30,249 nucleotides of DNA from assembly GCA_964565435.1 (NCBI GenBank), contig CAZMEY010000003.1, positions 1-30,249 on the forward strand. Reading direction: 5' to 3'. Each line of letters opens with the position of its first letter. Position 1 is the stretch's first letter. Below, piece by piece: positions 15,064 to 23,419 of the stretch. The stretch comes from JAQTTT01 sp964565435 (GTDB taxonomy: Archaea > Nanobdellota > Nanobdellia > Tiddalikarchaeales > Tiddalikarchaeaceae). Under the pieces are notes generated by a model. That model saw only the letters and a program-made list of their open reading frames with translations. It was not told the DNA's origin and did no database searches. A program made the position numbers and the translations under genes.

Positions 15064-16842
15064 ATGCATTTAAGAAGCCCTATAATTGTTGTAGTTGGCC
15101 ATGTTGACCACGGAAAAAGCACGCTATTGGATAAGATTAGGGAGACCACTGTTCAGAAAGGCGAAGCTGGGGGAATCACCCAATGCATTGGCGCGACAGA
15201 GATTCCTTCAAAAAAAATAAAAGAGATTTGCGGAGACCTTCTTGAAAAGATGAATATTAATCTGGAAATCCCGGGGCTTTTGGCAATTGACACTCCTGGC
15301 CACGAAGCTTTCACTAATTTAAGGAAAAGGGGAGGAAGCATTGCCGACTTGGCAATACTCGTTATTGATATAACTCAAGGAGTTCAGCCCCAGACTAAAG
15401 AGAGCATTGAAATATTGAGGCAGTTCAAAGTGCCTTTTGTTATAGCAGCCAATAAGGTTGATTTAATCCACGGATGGAAACCCCAAAATACATTGTCTTA
15501 TCTTGGAAGCCTAAAATCGCAAAAAAGCGAGATTAAAGAGTTCATTGACAATAAAATCTATGGGTTAATGGCTGAGTTCGGAAATTACGGAATGAATTGC
15601 GACTTATTCAATAAAGTTAATGATTTCACCCAAAGTGTTGCAATAGTTCCTTGCAGCGGAATAACTGGCGAGGGAATAAGCGAGCTATTGATGATTATCA
15701 GCGGCTTGTCGCAGAAGTATTTGAAGAAAAAATTGGAGATTGGCAGCGGCAATGCCAAGGGAAGCGTTTTGGAGGTTAAAAATTGCGTTGGCTTGGGAAC
15801 AACAGTTGATGCAATAATCTATGACGGAGTGCTAAAAAAGAACCAGTACCTCATTGTTGGGGGTATTGAAAAGCCGTTTATTACAAAGATTAGGATACTA
15901 TTGCAGCCATTGGAGCTGCAGGAGATTAGGGATAAAAAATGCGAATTTGCGCAGGTTGATGAAGCTGTTGCCGCAAGGGGCATAAGAATCTCAGCCCCTA
16001 ATCTGGAGAAAGCTGTTTCGGGAATGCCTCTTCAAAGCTCTGATTCTGAGAAAGATGCAGAAAAGATTGCAGATGAGATGCAAAAAGAGATTAAGGCAGT
16101 ATTGGCGAGCAATGACTCTGAGGGAATAATTCTTAAGGCTGACAGCTTGGGAAGCATTGAGGCATTGAGCGGGTTTTTGAGAAAGAACGGGATTAATATT
16201 GCAAACCATGAGATTGGGGATATCACTAAATTGGATGTGATTAACTGCTCGCATATGAAGAAGAAAAATCTTTACTTTGGAGTCATTATGGGCTTTAATG
16301 TAAAAATCAGCGAAGAGGCAAATATTTTGGCGCAGGAAAGCGATATTAAAATCATTAACTCAAATATTATTTACCATTTATTGGAAAAATACAATGAATG
16401 GAAGGATTACAAGATGGAAGAGAAAAAGAGATTGGAGCTTGGCGCTGTTGCCTTGCCTTGCAAGGCCCAAGTGATGAGGGATTTCATTTTCAGGAAATCT
16501 AAGCCAGCAGTTGTTGGAATGCATATCTTGGCAGGCAGCTTAAAAGCAGGGGTTGAATTAATGAAAGATGACGGAAAAATTATAGGCGTTGTCAAGCAGA
16601 TACAGAACCAAAACATTGCTGTCATCTCTGCCAAATCCGGGGATAAGGTTGCTGTCTCAATTGATGGCGCAACTTTTGAAAAGGATTTTTCTGATAATGA
16701 AACACTTTATTCAAGCATTCCTGAAAAGGATTTCTTGAGGATTAAAAAAGGGCTTGTAAGCTTTTTGTCTAAGAGCGAGATAGAACTATTAAAAGAGATT
16801 GCTGCAATACAGAGAAGAAATAATCCTTTATGGGGATTGTGA
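15064..16842 (+). CDS. infB: Translation initiation factor aIF5B (IF2-like GTPase)
   Basis: This 592-residue GTPase promotes ribosomal subunit joining. All G motifs are intact: G1 GHVDHGKST at 12-20, switch I GGITQ at 36-40, G3 DTPGHE at 76-81, G4 NKVD at 130-133, and SGITGEG near 198-204. The remaining two-thirds match aIF5B domains II-IV, including EVKNCVGLGTTVDAIIYDG and the terminal helix region. Length is standard for archaea (about 590-600), and no intein interrupts the P-loop, where aIF5B genes of some archaea carry one. Start at the ATG at 15064 is fixed by the HLRSPIIVVVGH opening. Confidence 0.96.
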   Translation: MHLRSPIIVVVGHVDHGKSTLLDKIRETTVQKGEAGGITQCIGATEIPSKKIKEICGDLLEKMNINLEIPGLLAIDTPGHEAFTNLRKRGGSIADLAILVIDITQGVQPQTKESIEILRQFKVPFVIAANKVDLIHGWKPQNTLSYLGSLKSQKSEIKEFIDNKIYGLMAEFGNYGMNCDLFNKVNDFTQSVAIVPCSGITGEGISELLMIISGLSQKYLKKKLEIGSGNAKGSVLEVKNCVGLGTTVDAIIYDGVLKKNQYLIVGGIEKPFITKIRILLQPLELQEIRDKKCEFAQVDEAVAARGIRISAPNLEKAVSGMPLQSSDSEKDAEKIADEMQKEIKAVLASNDSEGIILKADSLGSIEALSGFLRKNGINIANHEIGDITKLDVINCSHMKKKNLYFGVIMGFNVKISEEANILAQESDIKIINSNIIYHLLEKYNEWKDYKMEEKKRLELGAVALPCKAQVMRDFIFRKSKPAVVGMHILAGSLKAGVELMKDDGKIIGVVKQIQNQNIAVISAKSGDKVAVSIDGATFEKDFSDNETLYSSIPEKDFLRIKKGLVSFLSKSEIELLKEIAAIQRRNNPLWGL

Positions 16843-16905
16843 ATATTTGCGCAATTTATTGATTCATAATGCTTAAAAAAGCGGGGGTTTGATTATTATA
16901 TTATT

Positions 16906-17769
16906 ATGATTTATGACTGCATAATTATTGGTCTAGGGCCTGCAGGGCTTAGTGCAGCGATTTATCTTGCAAGGTCTGGAAAAAAGGTTTTAGCCATTGG
17001 CAAGCATAATAAGATTTGGAGTAAGGATGTTGTTATAAATAATTATTTTGGCACTGGCCAAGTCAATGGAGAGGCATTGATGGAGAAAGGATTGTCTCAG
17101 GCTAAAGGCTTTGGCGCGGAAATTATTTTAAGCTTGGCGACTAAGGCTTCAATGAATGAAGATGGATTGTTTGCAATAACTGCCAATGAGAAAGAATATG
17201 TTGGAAAAAGATTAATTATTGCAACTGGCTCAGCTGCTGCAAAGAGGGAGATTATTAATCAGGATGATTTTGTTGGCAGAGGAGTAAGCTTTTGCGTGCC
17301 TTGCGACGGATTCTTTTTTAAGGGCAAAAAAGTCGGGGTTGTAGGCAACCAGGATTTCGCATTATCTGAAGCAGTGGAGCTTTTAAGCTATTCAAAGGAT
17401 GTGACTCTTCTAAGCAATGGCAAAACTTTGGATTTTGACAAAAAATTATTGGATGATAATGGCATAAAATTTGATGATTCAAGGATTGATAAAATAATTG
17501 GGGATAAAAAAGTTAGGGCAATTTTGACTAATAATGGAGAGAAAGCTTTTGACGGGTTATTTATCGCTTCAGGCAGCGCTGACAGCAATGATTTGGCAAG
17601 GATGCTTGGAGTAATTGTTGAGGAAGGCAAGGTGATTGTTGATTCATCAATGAAAACCAATATTGCCGGAGTCTATGCTGCAGGGGATTGCACCAAGGGA
17701 ATTGGCCAGATAGCCACTGCTGTTTCAAAAGGGGCTGTTGCCGGAATGGCTGTTTCAAAGGAGGTTTAA
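16906..17769 (+). CDS. trxB: Thioredoxin reductase-like flavoprotein
   Basis: This 287-residue protein has the two-domain TrxR layout: FAD-binding GLGPAGLSAAIYLAR at 9-23, redox-active CVPC at 130-133 followed by DG, a central nucleotide-binding domain, and C-terminal YAAGDCTKGIGQIATAV for FAD. It would pass electrons to thioredoxin-like partners. The central domain is unusual: the NADPH Rossmann motif GGGDSA reads GNQDFA (147-152), and the HRR motif that binds the 2'-phosphate is replaced by SNGKT (170-174). It may therefore use another donor, as in TrxR relatives that do not use NADPH. Start ATG at 16906; the downstream pyruvate kinase gene begins one base after its stop and uses an SD inside its 3' end. 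Confidence 0.85.
   Translation: MIYDCIIIGLGPAGLSAAIYLARSGKKVLAIGKHNKIWSKDVVINNYFGTGQVNGEALMEKGLSQAKGFGAEIILSLATKASMNEDGLFAITANEKEYVGKRLIIATGSAAAKREIINQDDFVGRGVSFCVPCDGFFFKGKKVGVVGNQDFALSEAVELLSYSKDVTLLSNGKTLDFDKKLLDDNGIKFDDSRIDKIIGDKKVRAILTNNGEKAFDGLFIASGSADSNDLARMLGVIVEEGKVIVDSSMKTNIAGVYAAGDCTKGIGQIATAVSKGAVAGMAVSKEV
17760..17764 (+). promoter_or_regulatory. Ribosome-binding site that fixes the pyk start
   Basis: GGAGG lies six bases before the ATG at 17771, inside the end of the flavoprotein gene. It decides the start in favour of 17771 over an in-frame upstream TTG at 17738. Confidence 0.7.
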
Positions 17770-17770
17770 A

Positions 17771-19117
17771 ATGCTTAAAAAAACAAAGATTTTATGCACT
17801 ATTGGGCCAGTGTCTATGGGTAAAGAGGTTATTTCCCAATTATGCAATGCTGGAATGAATGCTGCAAGGATTAATATGAGCCATGGGGATTTCAGCCAAT
17901 ATTCCGAGATTATCTCCAATGTGAGAAGCTCATGCAATATCCCAATAATCATTGACACCCAAGGTCCTGAAGCCAGGACCATTAATGAGAATATAAAGTT
18001 CAAAAAAGGGGATGTTGTGAGCTTCGGGCTTAATGTTGACATATTTGGCAAGCTAAAAAAAGGCATGAAGTTTTTTGTCAACAACGGCCTTGATGAAGGA
18101 GTTATTGATAATATCAAGGATAAAAAGGTTTATGCAGTGATGAAAAATGACGGCGAGCTTTACCCTAATAAGAGCATATCTTTTAGGGATGCAAGACTTA
18201 ATCTCCCCTCATTGACAAAGAAGGATTTGGAAGGGATTGAGTTTGCTAAAAAAAATGATATTGAATTCATTGCGCTTTCATTTACAAGGAATAAGAAAGA
18301 TGTTTTGGAGCTTAAGGAGAGGCTTAAGGGCTCATGCGTTAAGATTATTGCAAAGATTGAGAATCAGGAAGGTGTTGATAACTTTGATGAGATTATTTTG
18401 GCTGCTGATGGGGCAATGGTTGCAAGAGGGGATTTGGGAACAGAGATTGACGCTGAGAATGTTCCAATAATCCAAAAAGAGATGATTAAAAAATGCAATA
18501 CCATTGGAAAGCCGGTGATTGTCGCAACCCAAATGATGGAGTCAATGATTAACAATAAAATTCCTACAAGGGCAGAAGTCAGCGATGTTGCTAATGCCAT
18601 TATTGACGGCGCGGATTGCGTGATGCTTAGCGGTGAGACCAGCATTGGAAGGTATCCTGCATTGGTTGTTAAGACTATGGCAAAGATTTGCGCAAATACC
18701 GAGAAGCATCATTCGCCTGCATTTATAGATAATAAAAGCAAGGAGATTGAGGACATCATTGCTTACAATGCAGGCATTGTTTCCAGCCAGCTTGATGCCA
18801 AGATTATTTGCCTGACTAGGAGCGGCTACACTGCAAGGATGATTAACAGGTTCAGGCCAAAGAATTATATTATCGCATTCACACCTAACAAGATAATCTC
18901 GCTGCAATTGATGATTAGTTATGGAATCTTTCCAATATATTACAGAGAACTAAAAGAGTATAACAGCGATGAGGTGCATAATATTACAAAATTGTGCCTT
19001 GAGAAAAAATTCATCAAGGAATCGGACAATATTGTTTTCTCAGCAGGCTTGTTTGTCAAAAAAACAACAAACACTATTATTGCTTACAACGCAAAAGAGC
19101 TAATGGAATCATCTTGA
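17771..19117 (+). CDS. pyk: Pyruvate kinase
   Basis: This 448-residue enzyme converts phosphoenolpyruvate and ADP to pyruvate and ATP. Motifs: TKILCTIGP at 5-13, ARINMSHGD at 32-40, KIIAKIENQEG at 191-201 with catalytic K195 and metal ligand E197, D221 in MVARGDLGTE, KPVIVATQMMESM, and PTRAEVSDVANAI to CVMLSGETSIGRYP. The normally conserved DTKGPEIR reads DTQGPEAR (62-69), a Lys-to-Gln change. The B domain (about 70-145) is present, with NNGL in place of the usual DDGL. The C-terminal allosteric domain is retained but short. It is probably cotranscribed with the flavoprotein. Its tail overlaps the convergent 478-residue gene by 9 bases. Confidence 0.95.
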   Translation: MLKKTKILCTIGPVSMGKEVISQLCNAGMNAARINMSHGDFSQYSEIISNVRSSCNIPIIIDTQGPEARTINENIKFKKGDVVSFGLNVDIFGKLKKGMKFFVNNGLDEGVIDNIKDKKVYAVMKNDGELYPNKSISFRDARLNLPSLTKKDLEGIEFAKKNDIEFIALSFTRNKKDVLELKERLKGSCVKIIAKIENQEGVDNFDEIILAADGAMVARGDLGTEIDAENVPIIQKEMIKKCNTIGKPVIVATQMMESMINNKIPTRAEVSDVANAIIDGADCVMLSGETSIGRYPALVVKTMAKICANTEKHHSPAFIDNKSKEIEDIIAYNAGIVSSQLDAKIICLTRSGYTARMINRFRPKNYIIAFTPNKIISLQLMISYGIFPIYYRELKEYNSDEVHNITKLCLEKKFIKESDNIVFSAGLFVKKTTNTIIAYNAKELMESS

Positions 19118-20545
19118 TTTTTTCATCTTGTAAGGATTGATGTAAATATTGACATTGTCTATTGAAGCTGCCTTAAATGGCGCTGAAAAATTAATTATTG
19201 GCTCATAAATATTCTCTGCATGAAAAACCTCATAATCATTAGGGTCAAGCCCGTTTAAAATATGATTCATTGACGAGTCATGGGTTAATTGGTCTTTTGC
19301 CAAAGGGCCCACCCTATTGTTCGATAGCTTTTTGGCATAATGGTCAACAACCTGTATTTTTCCATTCACTCTATGTTCTATGGTTTTTTTGTTTTTATTA
19401 ATAGAATGGGTTATGGAATCATTCCTTATTGACCCTCTTTTAATGTAATCCCCAAAGAATTCGCATGTTTTTTTCTCAGACAGCTCTTCATCAAAATTTG
19501 ATTCCCATAATTTCAAAAAATTGTTGTCATAAACCTGCCTGAAGCTCAGCAAGTAAGCGTCTAGCTCGCACCTGAACCATGTGAAGCCGTTATTTTTATG
19601 ATAATAATTGGGGTCATCATAGTTTTCCCTAATATATTCTTGGCTTACAATAAAATTATATAATCCTCTTCTTATTATTTTCCTTAAGTTTTTATTAGAA
19701 AGTATAGGGTTATCTAGTGGTTTAAAGGGTGAGAAAATATTTTCAATCTTATCTAATGATTCCCCCTTAGGTGATTCATAGAATTCTTTTCTTCCGCTGA
19801 ATAGTTCAGGATAGGAAAGTGCCTGCCTTGCAAGCTCTGTGTGGATATCAGCCATGAGAACTATCTCGTCAAATTCATATTTTAAATTTGAGGCAGCGGA
19901 TAATCCGCAGCCGCATCTTAACTGAAACGGCGGAATTTCCAATTCATTTCCATCAAAGGAGATGAATTGTTTTCCCTCAATATCATAGATTTTATGCTCG
20001 CTTTTGCTGCTTATTTTTCCGTTAAAAGCGTGGCCGCTGTAATAGATTGAAACCTCATTTAATGGAGTAATTAAATTATCAAGCCCTTTTCTTTGGAGAT
20101 ACGAGTAATTTTTTAAATTCTCTGCATTATTGCCTTTTTCTTTATTCTCCCTGAAGTAATCAATAATGCTTGCAAGCTTCAGGCAGTTGACTGTTTCTCC
20201 AAGCATATTCGCATCAGTTGTTCCTAAATTATCATTTTCCCCCAATAGTTCCCTTATTCCTGACTCATCGCATCTCATGAGTGTTGCAATAAGTGTTGCT
20301 GAAGGGGAATAAAAATATTTCTTGCTAAAAGACCTTTTAGAGCTATTAAGCTCTTGCTCTAAGCAGAGTGAATAAAAAAGGTTGTCATTTTGCCTTGAAA
20401 AATAATTAATCTCCGGAATATAATTTGATGGAACTATCCTTGGGACAAATGCGCCGTTATATTCTACTATTTTAAAATTAGGGGCTAGCTTGGCCATTTC
20501 AAATAATTCATTGTATTTTAATTCTTCAGTATAGCTGCCAGTCAT
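19109..20545 (-). CDS. Uncharacterised 478-residue protein, orphan
   Basis: I cannot assign a family. The protein is cytoplasmic in character: no signal peptide or membrane helix, rich in Asn, Tyr, Ser and Phe. Around residues 165-173 it reads EVSIYYSGH, resembling the strand and His motif of caspase-like peptidases (YYSGHG), and C211-G-C213 or the D233-x-H235 segment after a hydrophobic strand (FDEIVLMADIH) would lie in the region where a catalytic Cys is expected. The spacing is not right for a textbook caspase, so this stays a hint. Residues 280-345 hold helices with many Tyr/Asn residues. The start is the ATG at 20545, with a TATA box 28 bases upstream shared with gpsA. Its composition, richer in Asn and Tyr than its neighbours, could mean a recent arrival. 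Confidence 0.75.
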   Translation of the reverse strand: MTGSYTEELKYNELFEMAKLAPNFKIVEYNGAFVPRIVPSNYIPEINYFSRQNDNLFYSLCLEQELNSSKRSFSKKYFYSPSATLIATLMRCDESGIRELLGENDNLGTTDANMLGETVNCLKLASIIDYFRENKEKGNNAENLKNYSYLQRKGLDNLITPLNEVSIYYSGHAFNGKISSKSEHKIYDIEGKQFISFDGNELEIPPFQLRCGCGLSAASNLKYEFDEIVLMADIHTELARQALSYPELFSGRKEFYESPKGESLDKIENIFSPFKPLDNPILSNKNLRKIIRRGLYNFIVSQEYIRENYDDPNYYHKNNGFTWFRCELDAYLLSFRQVYDNNFLKLWESNFDEELSEKKTCEFFGDYIKRGSIRNDSITHSINKNKKTIEHRVNGKIQVVDHYAKKLSNNRVGPLAKDQLTHDSSMNHILNGLDPNDYEVFHAENIYEPIINFSAPFKAASIDNVNIYINPYKMKKSR

Positions 20546-20568
20546 TATTTAATAATCATATAATAAAC

Positions 20569-20580
20569 TATTTAAAAATC
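20569..20580. promoter_or_regulatory. Shared palindromic TATA box, divergent pair
   Basis: The near-symmetrical ATTTAAAAAT core has TTTAAA at 20571-20576. Its centre is about 28 bases from the minus-strand start at 20545 and about 27 bases from the plus-strand gpsA start at 20600. No other good TATA lies in the 54 bases between the start codons. Confidence 0.5.
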
Positions 20581-20599
20581 TATTTTTTAGGTATATTCA

Positions 20600-21532
20600 A
20601 TGAAAATAGCTATTTTGGGCGCTGGAAACATGGCTACTGCTTTTGCTTCCCTAATCAAGGATGATGCCACAGTGATTTATTCAATTGACAAGGATGTTTC
20701 TGATGATATTAATATTAATCATAGGAATTCAAGGTATTTGGATTTAGCACTTTTGGAAAATATCAAGGCAACAACTGATTTAGGGAATGCGCTTGAATCT
20801 GCTAGCATTGTTGTTTTTGCTGTCCCTTCATCCGCTTTTAGGAGCGTCTGCATTGAGGCTAAAGATTTGATTCCAAAAGGTGCAATAGTTGTCATCTTAT
20901 CTAAGGGTTTGGATAAATCAGGAAAAACCATGAGCATGATTGCTGGCGAATATTTTGGGAATGATATTGTGAGTGTTGGAGGTCCAAGCATTGCTAACGA
21001 GATTGCTTTGAAATCCCCTTGCTTTGTTGTGTTTGCCTCAAAATCAGGGGCAGCTGCCAAATATTGCAAAAAAGTTTTTGAGAATGATTATTACAATATC
21101 TCAATAAGCGATGATATCCATGGGACTGAGCTCTGCGGATTTATCAAAAACATTTATGGCATTTATTTCGGCTTGATTGACGGCAAAGGCTATGGGCTTA
21201 ATGCAAAGTCAGGATTATTCGCTAAAGCTGTTGACGAGATGGAAGAGGTTTTGGAAAAATTGGGCGCAAAGAGGGGAAGCGCTTACTCCCTTGCAGGCAT
21301 AGGGGATTTGCTTGTGACAGGATTTAGCGAGCATGGAAGGAACAGGAGATTTGGAGAGTTTATTGCTAAGGGAAAATCTGTTGGCGAGGCTAAGGAATTG
21401 GTTGGCCAGACTGTTGAAGGCTTGGATGCTTTGGCTGCAATAATGCCACTTTTAAAAGAAAAAAATATTGCTGCGCCCATTATTGAGAAGGTTTATGGCA
21501 TAGTTTTTTTAAATAGAGAAGTTTCAATCTAA
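20600..21532 (+). CDS. gpsA: NAD(P)-dependent glycerol-3-phosphate dehydrogenase
   Basis: This 310-residue enzyme of the GpsA family interconverts dihydroxyacetone phosphate and sn-glycerol-3-phosphate. Motifs: dinucleotide-binding GAGNMATAFA at 7-16, VVFAVPSSAFR at 71-81, SKGLDKSGKTMS at 101-112, GGPSIANEIA at 127-136, catalytic Lys K183 in CGFIKNIYGI, AGIGDLLVTGFSEHGRNRRFG at 232-252. The length is near the family norm. Archaeal membrane lipids are normally built on glycerol-1-phosphate, made by the unrelated EgsA, so GpsA here is notable; it could supply G3P for another use or serve catabolism. Divergent from the 478-residue orphan through a shared TATA, and 6 bases upstream of a ferredoxin gene. 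Confidence 0.92.
   Translation: MKIAILGAGNMATAFASLIKDDATVIYSIDKDVSDDININHRNSRYLDLALLENIKATTDLGNALESASIVVFAVPSSAFRSVCIEAKDLIPKGAIVVILSKGLDKSGKTMSMIAGEYFGNDIVSVGGPSIANEIALKSPCFVVFASKSGAAAKYCKKVFENDYYNISISDDIHGTELCGFIKNIYGIYFGLIDGKGYGLNAKSGLFAKAVDEMEEVLEKLGAKRGSAYSLAGIGDLLVTGFSEHGRNRRFGEFIAKGKSVGEAKELVGQTVEGLDALAAIMPLLKEKNIAAPIIEKVYGIVFLNREVSI
21507..21515 (+). promoter_or_regulatory. TATA box for the ferredoxin gene
   Basis: TTTTAAATA inside the end of gpsA is centred about 28 bases before the ferredoxin ATG at 21539, allowing expression separate from gpsA. Confidence 0.4.
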
Positions 21533-21538
21533 TTAATT

Positions 21539-21730
21539 ATGGCTTACCAGATTAAAGTTAACAGGGAGAAATGCAATGGCTGCGGGATTTGCGCAGAGAT
21601 TCATCCGGGAAATTGGAAGATACTGGACAAGAAAGCGCATGTCATAAGGTTTAAGGTTTTTAATGCTGGCAAAAATCTGGATGCCGCTAACGCTTGCCCT
21701 AAAAAGGCGATAACTCTTATCCAAATATAA
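21539..21730 (+). CDS. Single-cluster [4Fe-4S] ferredoxin
   Basis: This 63-residue protein is a mono-cluster ferredoxin. Cluster ligands are C12-x2-C15-x2-C18 (KCNGCGICAEIHP) and C53 in ACPKKAI. The second CxxCxxC of two-cluster ferredoxins is absent, as in short archaeal and bacterial 4Fe-4S ferredoxins. It would carry single electrons at low potential to unidentified oxidoreductases; the thioredoxin reductase-like protein 4 kb upstream, which lacks an NADPH motif, is a conceivable partner but this is speculation. It starts six bases after the gpsA stop. Confidence 0.92.
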   Translation: MAYQIKVNREKCNGCGICAEIHPGNWKILDKKAHVIRFKVFNAGKNLDAANACPKKAITLIQI

Positions 21731-21731
21731 A

Positions 21732-22664
21732 TTATTGCTCTGTCACTGATTGGTAGGCTGCCTGTATTGCCCCTGCAAGAACCGGCCCTGCAATGAATCC
21801 GAATATCCCAAGGGATGCTGAGCCTATTATTGCTCCTGCTATGAAAGCAAAGGGGTTGATTTCTTTTTTTATTTTGAAAACCCTGTCAAAGTTGTAATGT
21901 ATTAGGATGAAAAGCAGGGATTCAATCAATAGTATTATTGCAATAAAATAATTGTCAATAGCCAAGTAATAGATGCTTGCCAATAGTACAATTAATCCTG
22001 AGTTGAAAAATGGAAGCATTGCTGTTATTGCGCAAAGGACTGAGATTTCAAAAGCGTAAGGTATGCTAAGCATTGAGAAGCTGAAAAATACTGCCAACCC
22101 TATGAATATTGATTTGATGAAATATTTGAGGAATATGCTTTCAAGTATTAAATCAAATCTTTCCTGGAAGCCTTTGATTCTTTTTAATTCATTGCGGTTT
22201 AGATTTTTATTTGCCTTGGAAAAAAAATAATCTGATTCATAGAGCAGGTAAAATATGAGGAATATTAATAGAATTAAATCAAGGAATTGCTTAAGATTAA
22301 CGGAGAACATGCTTCCTTCGTATTCTTCGCTGAATATGAAAGAGTTATTTTCGGGTATGAATGGCAGAAGGTTTATCTGCATCAATAATTGGTTTATCCC
22401 ATTTATTGAAAAGCTTGCAAGCTTGTAAAAAGAATAATATAGCAAAAAAAATGCAGTTATTGCTATTATTGAAGCTATTGCTGCTGAAAACCTTTTGCTT
22501 TTTAAATAATTGTTAATTTTTTTAAATAGGGGAAGGGTTATATAAGCGAGCAGTATGCTGCTGAATATTGTTGAAAAAAAAGGATGGATGAGATAAAGAA
22601 GGGCTATTGTTAGAAAGATTAATAAATAATTGGCTTTCATTAGATTTTTAAACCTTTTTGGCAT
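21732..22664 (-). CDS. AI-2E family (UPF0118/PerM) membrane protein
   Basis: This 310-residue polytopic membrane protein has roughly seven to eight hydrophobic helices in the AI-2E/PerM arrangement: two at the N-terminus (LLIFLTIALLYLIHPFF and the following AYITLPLFKK), a third near 60-80, a soluble insert, then the tightly packed C-terminal set with PFFNSGLIVLLASIYYLA and the family's GIFGFIAGPVLAG near the end. Family members range from quorum-signal exporters to Na/H antiporters, so the substrate is unknown. The ATG at 22664 is used; its TATA-like TTAATTAAAACC (about 22684-22696) overlaps the start region of the divergent coiled-coil gene. It converges on the ferredoxin gene with one base between them. 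Confidence 0.82.
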   Translation of the reverse strand: MPKRFKNLMKANYLLIFLTIALLYLIHPFFSTIFSSILLAYITLPLFKKINNYLKSKRFSAAIASIIAITAFFLLYYSFYKLASFSINGINQLLMQINLLPFIPENNSFIFSEEYEGSMFSVNLKQFLDLILLIFLIFYLLYESDYFFSKANKNLNRNELKRIKGFQERFDLILESIFLKYFIKSIFIGLAVFFSFSMLSIPYAFEISVLCAITAMLPFFNSGLIVLLASIYYLAIDNYFIAIILLIESLLFILIHYNFDRVFKIKKEINPFAFIAGAIIGSASLGIFGFIAGPVLAGAIQAAYQSVTEQ

Positions 22665-22696
22665 ATAAAAAAGTTATTGAGGAGCGGTTTTAATTA
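22662..22696. promoter_or_regulatory. Interleaved divergent promoters
   Basis: Only 32 bases separate two divergent start codons. Plus-strand CATATAAAAAAG (22662-22673) lies on the AI-2E start codon about 30 bases before 22697, while the minus-strand TTAATTAAAACC (about 22684-22696) abuts the coiled-coil start. GAGGAG at 22679-22684 is the plus-strand RBS. Confidence 0.4.
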
Positions 22697-23419
22697 ATGG
22701 TAGTGGATTTGGCGCAACTAAAGAAGGAGTCCTTGAATATAAGGCACGAGATTGTAAAGAACATTAATGAGTTCAAGAAGCTTGAGAAATTAAGGGCAGA
22801 CATTAATGAAATTGTTAAGGAATCCAAGTCCAAAAGGGATGAAAAGGTTAAGGAGATTAGGAGCATTATTGGTGAGCTTTCAAAACTTAATGAGGAAAAA
22901 AAATCATCTGATAATTCAAAAAACATCAAATCCCTTATAGGTCTTATTAACAAGAAAGAATGGTTTTTTCAGATAAATGCTTTATCAATCAAAAAAGAAG
23001 AGCAGATACTCAAAGAGATTAAGGATTTGAAGAAAGAATTAAATGAGGCAAAAAAGGGCAGTGATGCTGTTTCAAAAATAAGGGGATTAGTTAAGGATTT
23101 GGAATCCAAAAGGAAGGAATACAATGATTTGCACCTTAAAGTGATTGATAATGCCTCTAAAAGCAATGATTTAAGCAGCGAGATGAATGTTTTTCAAAAA
23201 AAAATAAAGGATTTAAAAAAGAAGGGCAAGGAGAATGCCAAATTGCTTGATGATGCAATGCTTGATTATAAAAAAGCCAGGCTTTTAAGGTCAAAGAACA
23301 CTAAGGAGAATAGGGAGCAGCTTGAAAATATTATTCAGGAGAAAGAGGAGCAGGCTTTAAGCAAATTAAAGGATAAGAAGAAATTGACTACTGAGGATTT
23401 ATTGTCTTTCCAGCAATGA
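22697..23419 (+). CDS. Coiled-coil protein, COG1340-like
   Basis: This 240-residue protein is nearly all coiled coil, very rich in Lys and Glu. The segment KKEWFFQINALSIKKEEQIL (about residues 86-105) matches the characteristic central motif of the archaeal COG1340 coiled-coil proteins (typically LEWxxQTxxLxxEEE), as does the preceding SKRDEKVKEI. These proteins are distantly related to yeast Bfr1 and are often misnamed phosphoserine phosphatase; no phosphatase motif is present here. A ribosome- or mRNA-associated role has been suggested by analogy only. It has an SD (GAGGAG) 12 bases before the ATG. It converges on the phosphatidyltransferase gene with no gap. Confidence 0.75.
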   Translation: MVVDLAQLKKESLNIRHEIVKNINEFKKLEKLRADINEIVKESKSKRDEKVKEIRSIIGELSKLNEEKKSSDNSKNIKSLIGLINKKEWFFQINALSIKKEEQILKEIKDLKKELNEAKKGSDAVSKIRGLVKDLESKRKEYNDLHLKVIDNASKSNDLSSEMNVFQKKIKDLKKKGKENAKLLDDAMLDYKKARLLRSKNTKENREQLENIIQEKEEQALSKLKDKKKLTTEDLLSFQQ

